Shown here: positions 14,357-23,700 of the stretch, one piece after another
Position numbering within the stretch: the first letter of the stretch is position 1
Layout: every line of letters starts with the position of its first letter
DNA from: an uncultured Collinsella sp.
Lineage (GTDB): Bacteria > Actinomycetota > Coriobacteriia > Coriobacteriales > Coriobacteriaceae
Direction of reading: 5' to 3'
Length of the DNA: 26,590 bases
Assembly: GCA_900756725.1 (NCBI GenBank)
Contig: CAAELJ010000132.1
Span: 1-26,590, forward strand
Program-made: the position numbers and the translations under genes
Notes under the pieces: model-generated
Database searches by the model: none
Told to the model about the DNA's origin: nothing
The model's input: only the letters and a program-made list of their open reading frames with translations

Positions 14357-16060
14357 ATGAGCAATCCCTCGAACCGCGCCTCGATGCGCGGTCAACTCAC
14401 GCTGCGCGGCGTCGTCATCGGCGTCCTTGGCTGCGTGATTATCACGGCAAGCTCGGCCTATACCGCCCTCAAGATGGGCGCCCTCCCCTGGCCGATCATT
14501 TTCGCTGCCGTCATTTCGCTGTTCTTCCTGAAGCTCATGGGCAACGCCAGCCTCAACGAGGCCAACGTCACCCACACCATCATGTCCGCAGGCGCCATGG
14601 TCGCCGGCGGTCTGGCGTTTACCATCCCGGGCGCCTGGATGCTGGGCTATGCCGACCAGATCAGTTGGCTCGACATGTTTATCGTGGCACTCGCCGGCAC
14701 TATCCTGGGCCTACTGGCCACGGCACTCATCCACCGTCACTTTATCGTGGACGCCGCGCTGGAGTTCCCCACCGGCAACGCCGCAGCTCAGACCCTACGC
14801 GCGACCGAGGCCGGCGGCAAGACCGGCAAGCAGCTCTTTGGCTCCATGGCCATCGCAGGCATCTACAGCGTGCTGCGCGACGCCCTGGGCGTGGTGCCCA
14901 GCATGCTGTGCACGCTCAACATCCCCGGCGTGACCTTTGCCATCTACAACTCGCCCATGTTGCTGTCCATCGGCTTTTTGGTGGGCTTCGCCCCCGTCGC
15001 GTTCTGGTTTGCCGGCGCGCTGCTGGGCAATTTTGGCATCATCGTCGGCGGCACCGCTGCCGGCCTGTTCGATGTTGTGACCGCGCAGGGTATCGTCAAG
15101 TCCCTCGGTATGGGCCTTATGATGGGCTTTGGCGTCGCCGTCGTCCTTAAGGACATCCTGCCGCAGGTCGCCGGTATCGTCCGCGGCCTCGCCGCCGACA
15201 GCTCCACCGACACCGACGAGCAATCGCTCATCTCGGGCTCGCTTAAGCTCGACGCCGGCATCATCGGCCTGGGCACCGGCGCCATCGCCGTGATCGTTGC
15301 CATCGCGCTCGACCTCGGTCCCGTCCCGGCCGTCATCGTCACGCTGTTCACCTTTGTCACCACCATCATGAGTGCGCAGAGCTGCGGCCAGACGGGTATC
15401 GACCCTATGGAGATCTTTGGCCTCATCGTCATGCTCATCGTGGCAGCCTTCGCGCAGCTCGCACAGGTCAAGCTGTTCTTTATCGCCGGCATCGTGGCCG
15501 TGGCGTGCGGCCTTGCGGGCGACGTCATGAACGACTTTAAGGCCGGAGCCGTACTGGGTACCAACCCGCGTGCACAGTGGGTCGGCCAGGCCATTGGCGG
15601 CATCGTGGGCGCCCTGGTCGCTGCCGCCGTCATGGTCGCGCTCGTCACCGCCTATGGTCCGGACGCCTTCGGCCCCGACAAGAGCTTTGTGGCCGCGCAG
15701 GCAAGCGTGGTCGCCACCATGGTCTCGGGCATCCCGAGCGTGCCGTGGTTTGCGGGCGGCTTTATCGCCGGCATCGTCATGTACTGGCTCGGCATTCCGG
15801 CCATGATGATCGGTCTGGGCGTGTACCTGCCGTTCTACATGTCGCTCACGGCCTTCTTGGGCTCCTGCGTCAAGCTCGCCTACGACAAGTGGGCCGCACA
15901 CCGCGACGCCGAGGCAGGCCTTTCGGACGAGGAGAAGGCTGCCAAGGATGCCGCCTTCCAGGAGCAGGGCCTGGTCGTTGCCAGCGGCCTGCTGGGCGGC
16001 GAGTCCATCGTCGGCGTTATCCTGGCGTTTGTCTCCGTGGGATTGAGTCTGCTGGGCTAA
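14357..16060 (+). CDS. OPT-family oligopeptide transporter
   Basis: A 567-residue membrane transporter of the OPT/YSL superfamily, which moves small peptides or metal chelates, usually with protons. About 14-16 hydrophobic segments are visible. Family motifs are LTLRGVVIGVLGCVIITASS at the N-terminus, EFPTGNAAAQTLRATE near residues 137-152, and GIPAMMIGLGVYLPFYMSLT near the end. The start is the ATG at 14357, with AAAGGAG 6 nt upstream; the frame continues 12 codons upstream without support. It is followed by a strong terminator, and a structured leader precedes it, so it is a single-gene unit. The substrate cannot be deduced. Confidence 0.93.
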   Translation: MSNPSNRASMRGQLTLRGVVIGVLGCVIITASSAYTALKMGALPWPIIFAAVISLFFLKLMGNASLNEANVTHTIMSAGAMVAGGLAFTIPGAWMLGYADQISWLDMFIVALAGTILGLLATALIHRHFIVDAALEFPTGNAAAQTLRATEAGGKTGKQLFGSMAIAGIYSVLRDALGVVPSMLCTLNIPGVTFAIYNSPMLLSIGFLVGFAPVAFWFAGALLGNFGIIVGGTAAGLFDVVTAQGIVKSLGMGLMMGFGVAVVLKDILPQVAGIVRGLAADSSTDTDEQSLISGSLKLDAGIIGLGTGAIAVIVAIALDLGPVPAVIVTLFTFVTTIMSAQSCGQTGIDPMEIFGLIVMLIVAAFAQLAQVKLFFIAGIVAVACGLAGDVMNDFKAGAVLGTNPRAQWVGQAIGGIVGALVAAAVMVALVTAYGPDAFGPDKSFVAAQASVVATMVSGIPSVPWFAGGFIAGIVMYWLGIPAMMIGLGVYLPFYMSLTAFLGSCVKLAYDKWAAHRDAEAGLSDEEKAAKDAAFQEQGLVVASGLLGGESIVGVILAFVSVGLSLLG

Positions 16061-16085
16061 ACCTAACAACAACGTACCCGTGCAG

Positions 16086-16123
16086 AGCGCGGGGTCGGAG
16101 ACCATCCGGCCCCGCGCTTTTTT
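16086..16123 (+). terminator. Strong intrinsic terminator of the OPT gene
   Basis: AGCGCGGGGTCGG (16086-16098) pairs with CCGGCCCCGCGCT (16106-16118) with one G-U pair across a 7-nt loop, then a run of six T. Confidence 0.92.
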
Positions 16124-16274
16124 GTATCTGCCGAAACCCTCGGCTTCAACCTCATTTGACGCGCCCCCTTTACCTACTCGTCTAAGTTTCACGTCAAGAT
16201 GACCACCCCGCCTGCCGCGGTGTAGAGTAGAGGCAGCGGGCGCGATGCATAGCCCGCGGCGAAGCGAGGTGAAC

Positions 16275-17414
16275 ATGAAACTCGATAACCAGCAGCTCAA
16301 GCGACTGCGCGAGCGCCATCACCGGCGCCACGGCATCCGCCCTGCCTATAGCGAGGTCATGGAGAACGCCGGCCGCTTCCTGAGGCGCGCATTCAACATT
16401 CGCGAGGGTCGCGCCCCCTATCACGTAATTCGTAAGCGCTTTGTAAACGGGGCGCGCCTAACCGGCTCGCACCTGTGCATCCTCATTATCGCCATGCTGA
16501 TCGCGAGTGTCGGCCTCGATATCGATTCGGACATCGCCATTGTGGGCGCCATGCTCATCTGCCCGCTCATGGGCTCGGTCCTTGCCATGGCATACGGCAT
16601 CGCCACGCTCGACCGTGAGATTACCGTCGAAGCCGTCGCGGGCTTGGCTCTACAGATGGTCCTTTGCCTGATCACGTCCACGCTGTATTTTAAGCTCTCG
16701 CCCCTTGGCACCACCACGGCCGCCATCATCGATAACTCGACACCCACCGTATGGGACCTTGCCGTCGCGCTCGCGGGCGGCTTTGCGGGCGGGCTGGGTA
16801 ACTCGCGCGACCAGGAGCCTTCGACGCTCATTGCCGGCGTAGCCGTGGCGACCGCACTCATGCCGCCCCTGTGCGCGGCAGGTTACGGCATTGCCATCGC
16901 GAGCGGGTCGCTGTTCCTCTCGGCCCTCTACGAGTTTGGCATCAACGTCGTCTTTATCGCACTGGCGGCCGAAGCCGTATTGCTTCTTTTACGTGTACCG
17001 CTCAAGCGCGACCTCAACGGTGACGGCATTGTGACCGCCGAGGAAAATGCCGAGGTCGATGAGCTGTCGCACAAGGTGCGCCGCCGCATCATCGTGGGTA
17101 CGGTGATCTTTGCCATCCCCTGCATCGTTATGACCGCGGGGTCCATTGGCTCGGCGCAGGCCGGCGTGCAGGACGGCTACGGCGTCACCGAAACTACGCG
17201 CGAACTTGCCGCGGTGCTGCCGGGCTTTAAGGATTACACCGTCGCCGTCGAGACTTCGGCTACCGAAGGCGACAAGGAGGGCCTTGTCGAGCGCGAGGTT
17301 GTCGCTCACGTGACGACAAGCGAGGCACTCGGGGCGCACGACCGCCGCGTTGCCCGCAAGCTCATCGACCTCAACGTGCCCGAACTCGATCGCGTGGAGT
17401 TTGACGTGAAGTGA
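16275..17414 (+). CDS. DUF389 membrane protein with an EF-hand-like loop
   Basis: A 379-residue protein of the DUF389 family, membrane proteins of unknown function. The diagnostic blocks are IASVGLDIDSDIAIVGAML with ICPLMGSVLAMAYGIA (about 77-110) and GVAVATALMPPLCAAGYGIA (about 188-207). About six to seven helices are expected. The cytoplasmic-side loop at residues 246-257 reads DLNGDGIVTAEE, which fits the EF-hand/dockerin calcium loop with Asp1, Asn3, Asp5, Gly6 and Glu12 in place. A soluble domain of about 90 residues ends the protein. Start ATG at 16275 has GAGGTG just upstream. Convergent with the arylsulfotransferase gene; no terminator is obvious in the 67-bp gap. Confidence 0.9.
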   Translation: MKLDNQQLKRLRERHHRRHGIRPAYSEVMENAGRFLRRAFNIREGRAPYHVIRKRFVNGARLTGSHLCILIIAMLIASVGLDIDSDIAIVGAMLICPLMGSVLAMAYGIATLDREITVEAVAGLALQMVLCLITSTLYFKLSPLGTTTAAIIDNSTPTVWDLAVALAGGFAGGLGNSRDQEPSTLIAGVAVATALMPPLCAAGYGIAIASGSLFLSALYEFGINVVFIALAAEAVLLLLRVPLKRDLNGDGIVTAEENAEVDELSHKVRRRIIVGTVIFAIPCIVMTAGSIGSAQAGVQDGYGVTETTRELAAVLPGFKDYTVAVETSATEGDKEGLVEREVVAHVTTSEALGAHDRRVARKLIDLNVPELDRVEFDVK

Positions 17415-17481
17415 TGCGGGACGCGAGGTGGGCCCGGCACGAGAGCGCAGCCGCGGGGCGCAGGCACAGCCGAGCGCAGCG

Positions 17482-19221
17482 CTACAGCTCGTACTTGTAC
17501 ACGCGGTAGATGTACTTTTCGGCTTCCATCTCGTAGGTGGCGATGGGCAGTCCGTAGCGGTCGTACTCGATAAAGGTCTTGGCCATGCCCGATGCCACGA
17601 GCATGCTGTTCGAATTGCCGACGCGCTGCGCACTGCTGACGTAGCCCGAGAACGGCACCGCGATCTGGTCTTCGAGCTCGTAGGTGCACGCCACCTCATC
17701 CACCGTAAAGATGCGTCCAAACGAATGCGTGCCGCGGCTGTAGTCGGTCACCACCCCGGCGCCCAGCTGGCCCCAGTCGAACTTGGGATAGCTTTCGGCC
17801 GCACCAAAGTTGTTGTCGTACAGCAGCACCTGGTAGCGACCGGTCGTTGCCGTGTCAGAACTCGGCAGATACGTCACGCTGTGCTGGCCTGCATTGAGCG
17901 AGAAATCGCCCTGGGCTTGCAGCAGCTTGTCCTCAAAGCCCGAACCAGCCCAGAAATCGGGCGAGCCCATAAGCCAATCGACCGTGGGTGTGCCGTAGAT
18001 ATCGGTGAGCTTGATGACCGTCGAGGTCTCGCGCGAGCTGAGCAGGACGGCACCGCCGCCGAGCCACTGAATCGTGTTGATATGGATCCAATCCAGATCG
18101 CCGTCCGATGCCACCTTGGCGCTCGCTTTGAGATCGGGAAATATGTCGCCCAGGTCTACAACGAGAGAGACGACGCCCGTTGCTATGTCGATCTTGATGA
18201 TGAGGTCCTCGACGTTAACGCGCTCGCCCTTGTCCTTTTTAGCAGCCGCGCGATCAACGTCCAAGTCGGCCTCGGAGCCGGCGTGACTCGCCAGAACCAG
18301 CAGGTTGCCATCGTCATCGAAAGCGTAATCGTGATGCAGTTCGTAGTCGCCCGTGCTCCAGGCGTTTACCACCTGGCCAATGGCGTTGATCTGGGCCAAC
18401 TTGGTAGTCGAGACGCTCATGATCATGCTGCCGTCGCCCGGGAACAGCAGGCGATGGCTGCGGTAGCCGATGATCGGCACCTCGCCGCGAATCTGGCCGT
18501 CGTTGTCGTAGAGGTACATAAAGTCGAGCTTGGACGAGTCGTTGCCCAAGATGGTAAAGAGGCCATCGGCAAGCGGCGTATTGGACTCCCCCGCCGTGAC
18601 GGCGAGGTGTTTCTCTTCCTCGCCCTTGAGCGCCGGGGCCTCAACCGTGAACGTCGAGGTTCGGCTGGCGCCGTCTTGTGCGGTACAGGTGAGGGTTACC
18701 GTGTTTTTGTGGTTGGGAATGAGGCCGATGACCTTGAACTCGTGCTCCGTCGCCGGCACGTCGCCACCGTTGGGCGTGCGGGTAAAGGCAGCCACTTTGG
18801 GGGAATCAGAGAATTTCTTACGGCCGGCAACCTCGTAGGTGACGGCTGCGGGGTCCGTCGTTGCAAAACGCACGTAGCAACTCAGGGTGTCGGTACCAAA
18901 GGGATCGGCTTTGACAAACGGGGCAGTTTCGTCGTAACCGCCTGCAGCGTACTCGGCATCGAGTTGTTCTTTGATGGCAGCCTGTTTCTCGACGTTGTAG
19001 GTCACGATGATCTGCTTGTGGACTTTCTTCTGTTCGTCGGTGAGTCCGTCGTCCGCGTTGGACATATCGTTCGCATCGGCTCCGGCAGCAGAGCAGCCTG
19101 CAAGTCCCGCGCTCGCCAGCGCCAACGCGCCCACCGCCGTGCCCGCAAGGGCAGCACGGCGTGTGAGCGGCCAGCCTCCTTCGTTACTCAATCCCATGTC
19201 GTCACCATCGAAGAGTTCCAT
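17482..19221 (-). CDS. Arylsulfotransferase (ASST) family Tat lipoprotein
   Basis: A 579-residue exported protein of the PAPS-independent aryl-sulfate sulfotransferase family, which moves sulfate from one phenolic ester to another phenol. The N-terminus carries PLTRRAALAG (twin Arg at 21-22), a hydrophobic stretch, then LAGC (Cys43), so it should leave by the Tat route and become lipid-anchored. An N-terminal Ig-like domain (about 70-190) precedes a beta-propeller-type domain. Histidine motifs typical of the family are YRSHRLLFPGDG, ELHHDYAFDDDGN, WIHINTIQWL and AGQHSVTYLP. I use the ATG at 19221 (AAGGAA, 9 nt upstream); ATGs at 19239 and 19197 are alternatives. Whether the catalytic histidine aligns with known enzymes needs an alignment. 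Its real substrates are unknown. Confidence 0.88.
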   Translation of the reverse strand: MELFDGDDMGLSNEGGWPLTRRAALAGTAVGALALASAGLAGCSAAGADANDMSNADDGLTDEQKKVHKQIIVTYNVEKQAAIKEQLDAEYAAGGYDETAPFVKADPFGTDTLSCYVRFATTDPAAVTYEVAGRKKFSDSPKVAAFTRTPNGGDVPATEHEFKVIGLIPNHKNTVTLTCTAQDGASRTSTFTVEAPALKGEEEKHLAVTAGESNTPLADGLFTILGNDSSKLDFMYLYDNDGQIRGEVPIIGYRSHRLLFPGDGSMIMSVSTTKLAQINAIGQVVNAWSTGDYELHHDYAFDDDGNLLVLASHAGSEADLDVDRAAAKKDKGERVNVEDLIIKIDIATGVVSLVVDLGDIFPDLKASAKVASDGDLDWIHINTIQWLGGGAVLLSSRETSTVIKLTDIYGTPTVDWLMGSPDFWAGSGFEDKLLQAQGDFSLNAGQHSVTYLPSSDTATTGRYQVLLYDNNFGAAESYPKFDWGQLGAGVVTDYSRGTHSFGRIFTVDEVACTYELEDQIAVPFSGYVSSAQRVGNSNSMLVASGMAKTFIEYDRYGLPIATYEMEAEKYIYRVYKYEL

Positions 19222-19344
19222 CGCTGCCGTTTCCTTCATATTCCAGGGCACTTGCCCAACCCTGTCCAATTATGGCTCGCAGCTTAACAAACACCCCTTA
19301 GCGGTAGCTTAGGCCCGCGGCAGCCGGAGCTGTTGGCCGCAAGA

Positions 19345-19367
19345 CGCACAGGGGACGCAGAAATGCG
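19345..19367. repeat. REP-like hairpin, first half of a double element
   Basis: CGCA (19345-19348) pairs with TGCG (19364-19367) around CAGGGGACGCAGAAA. The stem is short, but it abuts the next hairpin with no gap and shows the GGGGACG core in the opposite direction. Confidence 0.5.
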
Positions 19368-19400
19368 ATGATCCGTTTTCCTCCGTCCCCGAGGGATCAT
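19368..19400. repeat. REP-like hairpin, second half of a double element
   Basis: ATGATCC (19368-19374) pairs with GGATCAT (19394-19400) around a 19-nt loop containing CTCCGTCCCC. It ends 2 nt before the last base of the hydroxyacyl-CoA dehydrogenase gene, about 150 nt upstream of the arylsulfotransferase start. Confidence 0.7.
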
Positions 19401-19402
19401 TT

Positions 19403-20362
19403 TTAGTACTTGAAGAAGCCCTCGCCCGAACTTTCGCCCAGCTTGCCTTCGTCGAGCATCTGCCTGAGGACGGAGGCCATGGCCTTAAAGTTGTAGGGCA
19501 TCATCATCTTTTTGAGCAACGGGCTCACCAGGCCCGGCACCTTCTGGTACTGCATAACGATGTTGTAAGCCGTCTGGATACCAACCGTGTCGAACACGCG
19601 GAACGGACCTTTGGGCGCGCCAGTGCCGCGCGTCCATGCGAGGTCAATGCTCTTGGGGTCACTCACGCCCGAGACATACAGGTCAAGGCCCGAAAGCAGC
19701 CACGGCACCAGCATGGAATTGAGCAGGTAGCCGTTCTTTTCCTTGTTGACGGGCAGGGCAAGCATGCGAATGTCGTTGGCGAAGTCGACGAGCTCGTCGA
19801 AGTAGCGCTTGTCGGTTTGGTCCTGCGCCATGACCTCGGTCATGTTGTTCTTCCAAATGGAGTTGGCAAAGTGCAGCGACAGGTACTTCTCGGGGCGACC
19901 AGTGTACTTGGCAAAGGTGCTCGGCAGCAGCGTAGAGGAGTTCGTCACGACGACGGTCTTTTGCGGGAGAACCGGGGCGAGCTTTTTGTAGAAGTCGATC
20001 TTTGCCTGGGTGTCCTCGGCCATAGACTCGATGACCAGGTCGGCATCGGCTACGGCCTTGGCAAGATCGAGCTCCAGCTTGAGCGTGGAGTAGGCACGCT
20101 CGACGGCGGCGAGTGCCGCCTCCTTGTCGAAGGGCTGGCCGCTATCGGCGATACCGGCGCACCACTCGCCTGTGCCATCCGCCATGCCCTCGATTGCCGC
20201 GATGTACTCCTCGCACACATGATCGATCTTGGGCTGGGTGCGGCCGATGCTGCCCTCGCTGCGCAGCCAAATCGTCACATCAAAGCCGCAGTAGGCAGCC
20301 TGAAAGGCAATCTGGCTTCCCAACACGCCGCCACCGGCAACACAAACGGTCTTGTAGCTCAT
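19403..20362 (-). CDS. 3-hydroxyacyl-CoA dehydrogenase
   Basis: A 319-residue NAD-dependent dehydrogenase of the FadB/Hbd family, oxidising or reducing 3-hydroxyacyl-CoA and 3-ketoacyl-CoA. The Rossmann loop GGGVLG is at 10-15. The catalytic pair, His164 in LHFANSIWKNN and Glu176 twelve residues on, keeps the usual spacing. The normally conserved Asn-Pro after the histidine is Asn-Ser here, and TNSSTL replaces SNTSS, so it is a divergent member. C-terminal domain includes GAPKGPFRVFDTVG and SGEGFFKY. ATG start with AGAGGA 8 nt upstream. It reads in the same direction as the activase gene but is separated from it by a terminator and 417 bp, so it is probably its own transcript. Confidence 0.92.
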   Translation of the reverse strand: MSYKTVCVAGGGVLGSQIAFQAAYCGFDVTIWLRSEGSIGRTQPKIDHVCEEYIAAIEGMADGTGEWCAGIADSGQPFDKEAALAAVERAYSTLKLELDLAKAVADADLVIESMAEDTQAKIDFYKKLAPVLPQKTVVVTNSSTLLPSTFAKYTGRPEKYLSLHFANSIWKNNMTEVMAQDQTDKRYFDELVDFANDIRMLALPVNKEKNGYLLNSMLVPWLLSGLDLYVSGVSDPKSIDLAWTRGTGAPKGPFRVFDTVGIQTAYNIVMQYQKVPGLVSPLLKKMMMPYNFKAMASVLRQMLDEGKLGESSGEGFFKY

Positions 20363-20531
20363 GGAACGGTCCTCTCTTACGTAATTCCATAGATGTGTAT
20401 TTATTCAACCGTAAGGATGACGCGCGATGGGGGATGGGTTCTATAAACGGACGGTATTTTGCCGCGAACGGCTACACCTGTTCATTATTTCAAGGCTCCG
20501 AGGGCGATTTTTGGTGCCGCAGAAACGTCGT

Positions 20532-20662
20532 TTTCGGAAGTATGCGGCAAATTCTAGAACTCTCGAGCGCACCCCAGTTTTTCGCCAATAAAACCGCAGG
20601 TACAGAGCTTGGACATATCCGGTGTGCTCGGCCTATTCAGATTTTGCCGCATACTTCCGAAA
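20532..20662. repeat. 131-nt long inverted repeat / possible structured RNA
   Basis: Outer arms of 20 bp are perfect: 20532-20551 (TTTCGGAAGTATGCGGCAAA) and 20643-20662. An inner stem pairs CGAGCGCACC (20564-20573) with GGTGTGCTCG (20621-20630) with one G-U pair. The 47-nt apical loop carries GGACATATCC. It lies on the minus strand about 170 nt before the dehydrogenase start, so it may be in that gene's leader, or it may be an inserted palindromic element. Confidence 0.75.
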
Positions 20663-20716
20663 TCTAAGTTCGCAAAGGGTGATAGTCGGGGCGTTTACGC
20701 AACATATGTCCAGCAA

Positions 20717-20751
20717 AAACGGGTGATAGCCGGTACGGCCACCACCCGTTT
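20717..20751 (-). terminator. Intrinsic terminator of the activase gene
   Basis: On the minus strand AAACGGGTG (20751-20743) pairs with CACCCGTTT (20725-20717), with an inner GCCG/CGGC stem, followed by T residues. It begins about 30 nt after the activase stop codon. Confidence 0.85.
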
Positions 20752-20779
20752 GTCTCATATCCAGCCCATAGCAGACCGT

Positions 20780-23700
20780 CTACTTCTTAATGCCGCGTCC
20801 CAGACGCTTGGCGACCGATGCAACGGCCTCCTCGCTGGCCGGTCCGCAGCTCACGCAGCCGTCATGGGCACGCATCTGGCCGGTGACCTCGTCCATCGCG
20901 AGCGGCGCCACCTTCTCGAGCTTAAAGCCCTTACCGGCGCGCATGTTTTCCTTGGCCACGCTGATCATAAGCTTAATGCGGTTGAGCTGGTTGACCTCAG
21001 ATGCACCGGGGTCGTAGTCCACCGCAACGATGTTGCTCTCGGGATGCTGACGGCGCAGCTCCTTGATCACGGCCTTGCCCACTACGTGATTGGGCAGGCA
21101 CGCGAAGGGCTGCGTGCAGATGATGTTGGGCGCGCCATGGTCGATTAGGTCGAGCATCTCGGCCGTGAGCAGCCAGCCCTCGCCCATGTTGTTGCACACC
21201 GAAAGCACCGTGCGGGCCTTGTCGGCCATGGTGCCGATGCGCTCGGGCGCCTCAAAGCGGCGGGACTTTTCGAGCATCTCTTCCACCGGCGTGCGCATCC
21301 AGTCCACCAGCTTAATGAGCGCCTGCATGCTAGCGCGCGCCGTGGCAGAGCTTCCCAGCTCGTCTTTTTGAAGCTCGGCGTTGCTCATGGAGTACAGGAA
21401 GAAGTCGAGCAGGCCCGGTACCACGGCCTCGCAGCCCTCGCGCTCAATGACATCGACCACGTGGTTGTTGGCCGTGGGATGGAACTTGACCAGGATCTCG
21501 CCAACCACGCCCACGCGCGGCTTGGTACCCTCGCCCACAAGCGGCATGGTGTCGAACGCGCGGATGGCCTCGCGGCACAACTTGGTGTAGTTGTGCCTGT
21601 TGAACTTAGGCGCCAGCTTGCGGGCGCGCGCCATGTACTCCTCGTAGAGTGCGTTGGCGGCACCGGGCGTGGCCTCGTACGGGCGGCAACGATAGAGCAT
21701 CTGCATCATGACGTCACCAAAGAGCACTGCGTAGACTGCCTGCTTAAGCAGTGCCGGCGTAATCTTAAAGCCGGGGTTGTCCTCACCGAGCGCCACGGCC
21801 GAAAGCGAGATCACCGGGATCTCGGGGTGACCACTCTCGCGCAGCGCCTTGCGGATGAGCGCGATGTAGTTGGTGGCACGGCAACCGCCGCCGGTCTGGC
21901 TGATGACCACGGCCGTCTTGGACAGGTCGTAACGACCGCTCTCGATGGCCTCCATAATCTGGCCGGTCACCAAAATGGACGGATAGCAAATGTCATTGTT
22001 CACATAGCGCAGGCCAGCCTCGACGGCGTCGTGGTCAGTCGAGGGCAGCAGCTCCAAGTTGTAGCCAGCACCACGGAACACCTCTTTGACCAGGTCAAAG
22101 TGGATCGGCGCCATCTGCGGGCACAGGATGGTGTAGCCCTCCTCGCGCATCTGCTCGGTAAAGGGCACCTTGGGCCACGCGGTCGAAGCACTCTCACGCT
22201 GAGCCTCAAACGTGTACTTGCGGCTCGCGAACGCGGGGGCATCCGTGGAGGGCGACACCGGCGCGGCATCGCCCTGCTCGTAGGCCTCGCCCGCGACCGT
22301 GGCCTCGGCCAAGCGCTCGGCCTCCTGGTCCTTAAGCGCGGCCATGAGCGAGCGGATGCGGATGCGCGCGGCACCCAGGTTAGACACCTCGTCGATCTTA
22401 AGCACGGTGTAGATCTTGCCGCTGGCTTCCAGAATCTCCTGCACCTGATCGGTGGTCAGAGCGTCCAGGCCGCAGCCGAAGGAATTGAGCTGGATCAGGT
22501 CCAGGTCGTTGCGCATCGTCACAAAACGGGCGACGGCGTACAGGCGGCTGTGGTACATCCACTGGTCGACGACGCGAATCGGACGCTCGGGCTTTACCAG
22601 ATGCGCAAGCGAATCCTCGGTAAAGACCGCAAAGCCAAAGCTCGAGATAAGTTCGGGCAGGGCGTGGTTGATCTCGGGGTCGTTATGGTAGGGACGACCG
22701 GCGAGCACGATGCCGTGACCGCCATGGTCCTCGACCCACTTAAGAGCCTCCTCGCCCATGGTCTGGATATCCTCGTGGAAACGCGCATCGGCCTCAAAAG
22801 CAGCGTTGACGGCGGCATCGACCTCGGAGCGCGTGATCTTGGGACCGCGCACGCGACCGCGACCGGCTTGCGCATCGGCCACACGGTCGACGGCGAGCAC
22901 CTGGTACAGACGGCGCTTAAGCTCGGTCTTATCGTGATACGGCACAAACGGATACAGGAACTCGATGTTCTGTTCGCGAATCTCGTCGATGTTGAGCGCC
23001 AGCGCTGTGGGGTAGCTCATGACGATGGGGCAGTTGTAACAGTTGCCAGCCGTCGGATCCTCCTTGCGCTCCCAGCGCACGCACGGCATCCAGATGAAGT
23101 CGACATCGCGGTCGATGAGGTTCATCACATGGCCGTGGCTCATCTTTGCCGGGTAGCACACGCTCTCGGACGGCATGGACTCGATGCCCGCCTGGTAGGT
23201 CTTTTTGCTCGACTGGTCGGACAGCTGCACGCTAAAGCCCAGGCGCGTAAAGAACGCGTGCCAGAAGGGGTAGTTCTCGTACATGTTGAGTGCGCGCGGG
23301 ATACCCACGGTGCCGCGCGGGGCCTCGTCGGGACTCAGGATCTCGCGGTTAAAGAGCAGCTCGTTTTTCTTTTTGAAAAGGTTGGGGGCCTCAGTCTTCT
23401 GCTTTTTGTGGCCGGCGCCCTTCTCGCAGCGGTTGCCGGTAATGAAGCGCCTGCCGCCGCCAAAGTCGTTGACGGTAAGCTGGCAGTTGTTAGAGCAACG
23501 GCCGCAGCGGACATGCTTTTGCGTCACGGTAAGGTGCGCGATGTCCTCGGCAGAAAGAATGGTCGAGGTGCCGTCGGCGCCGGCGCGATCGCGGGCGAGC
23601 AGGGCCGCACCGTAGGCGCCCATGCAGCCGGCGATGTCGGGACGCACGGCATGAACGCCCGTGAGCTGCTCAAACGCGCGCAGCGTGGCATCGGACATAA

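Larger units (their letters stand above)
20363..20779. other. 417-bp gene-free region with a long hairpin
   Basis: No supported gene. From left to right it contains the leader of the dehydrogenase gene, a sequence with scattered TGCCGC motifs (20460, 20514), a 131-nt imperfect hairpin (20532-20662), two GGGTGATAG(T/C)CGG segments (about 20688 and 20721), and the terminator of the activase gene. A plus-strand open frame of 179 codons across 20609-21148 is a shadow of the activase gene. Confidence 0.7.

Noticed and set aside
14795..16300. Long minus-strand open frame (501 codons)
   Set aside because: Full antisense shadow of the OPT gene, dominated by Asp, Gly, His and Ala, with no recognisable fold.
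17428..19287. Plus-strand open frame of 619 codons
   Set aside because: Antisense to the arylsulfotransferase, which has a signal peptide and family motifs; the plus frame has neither.
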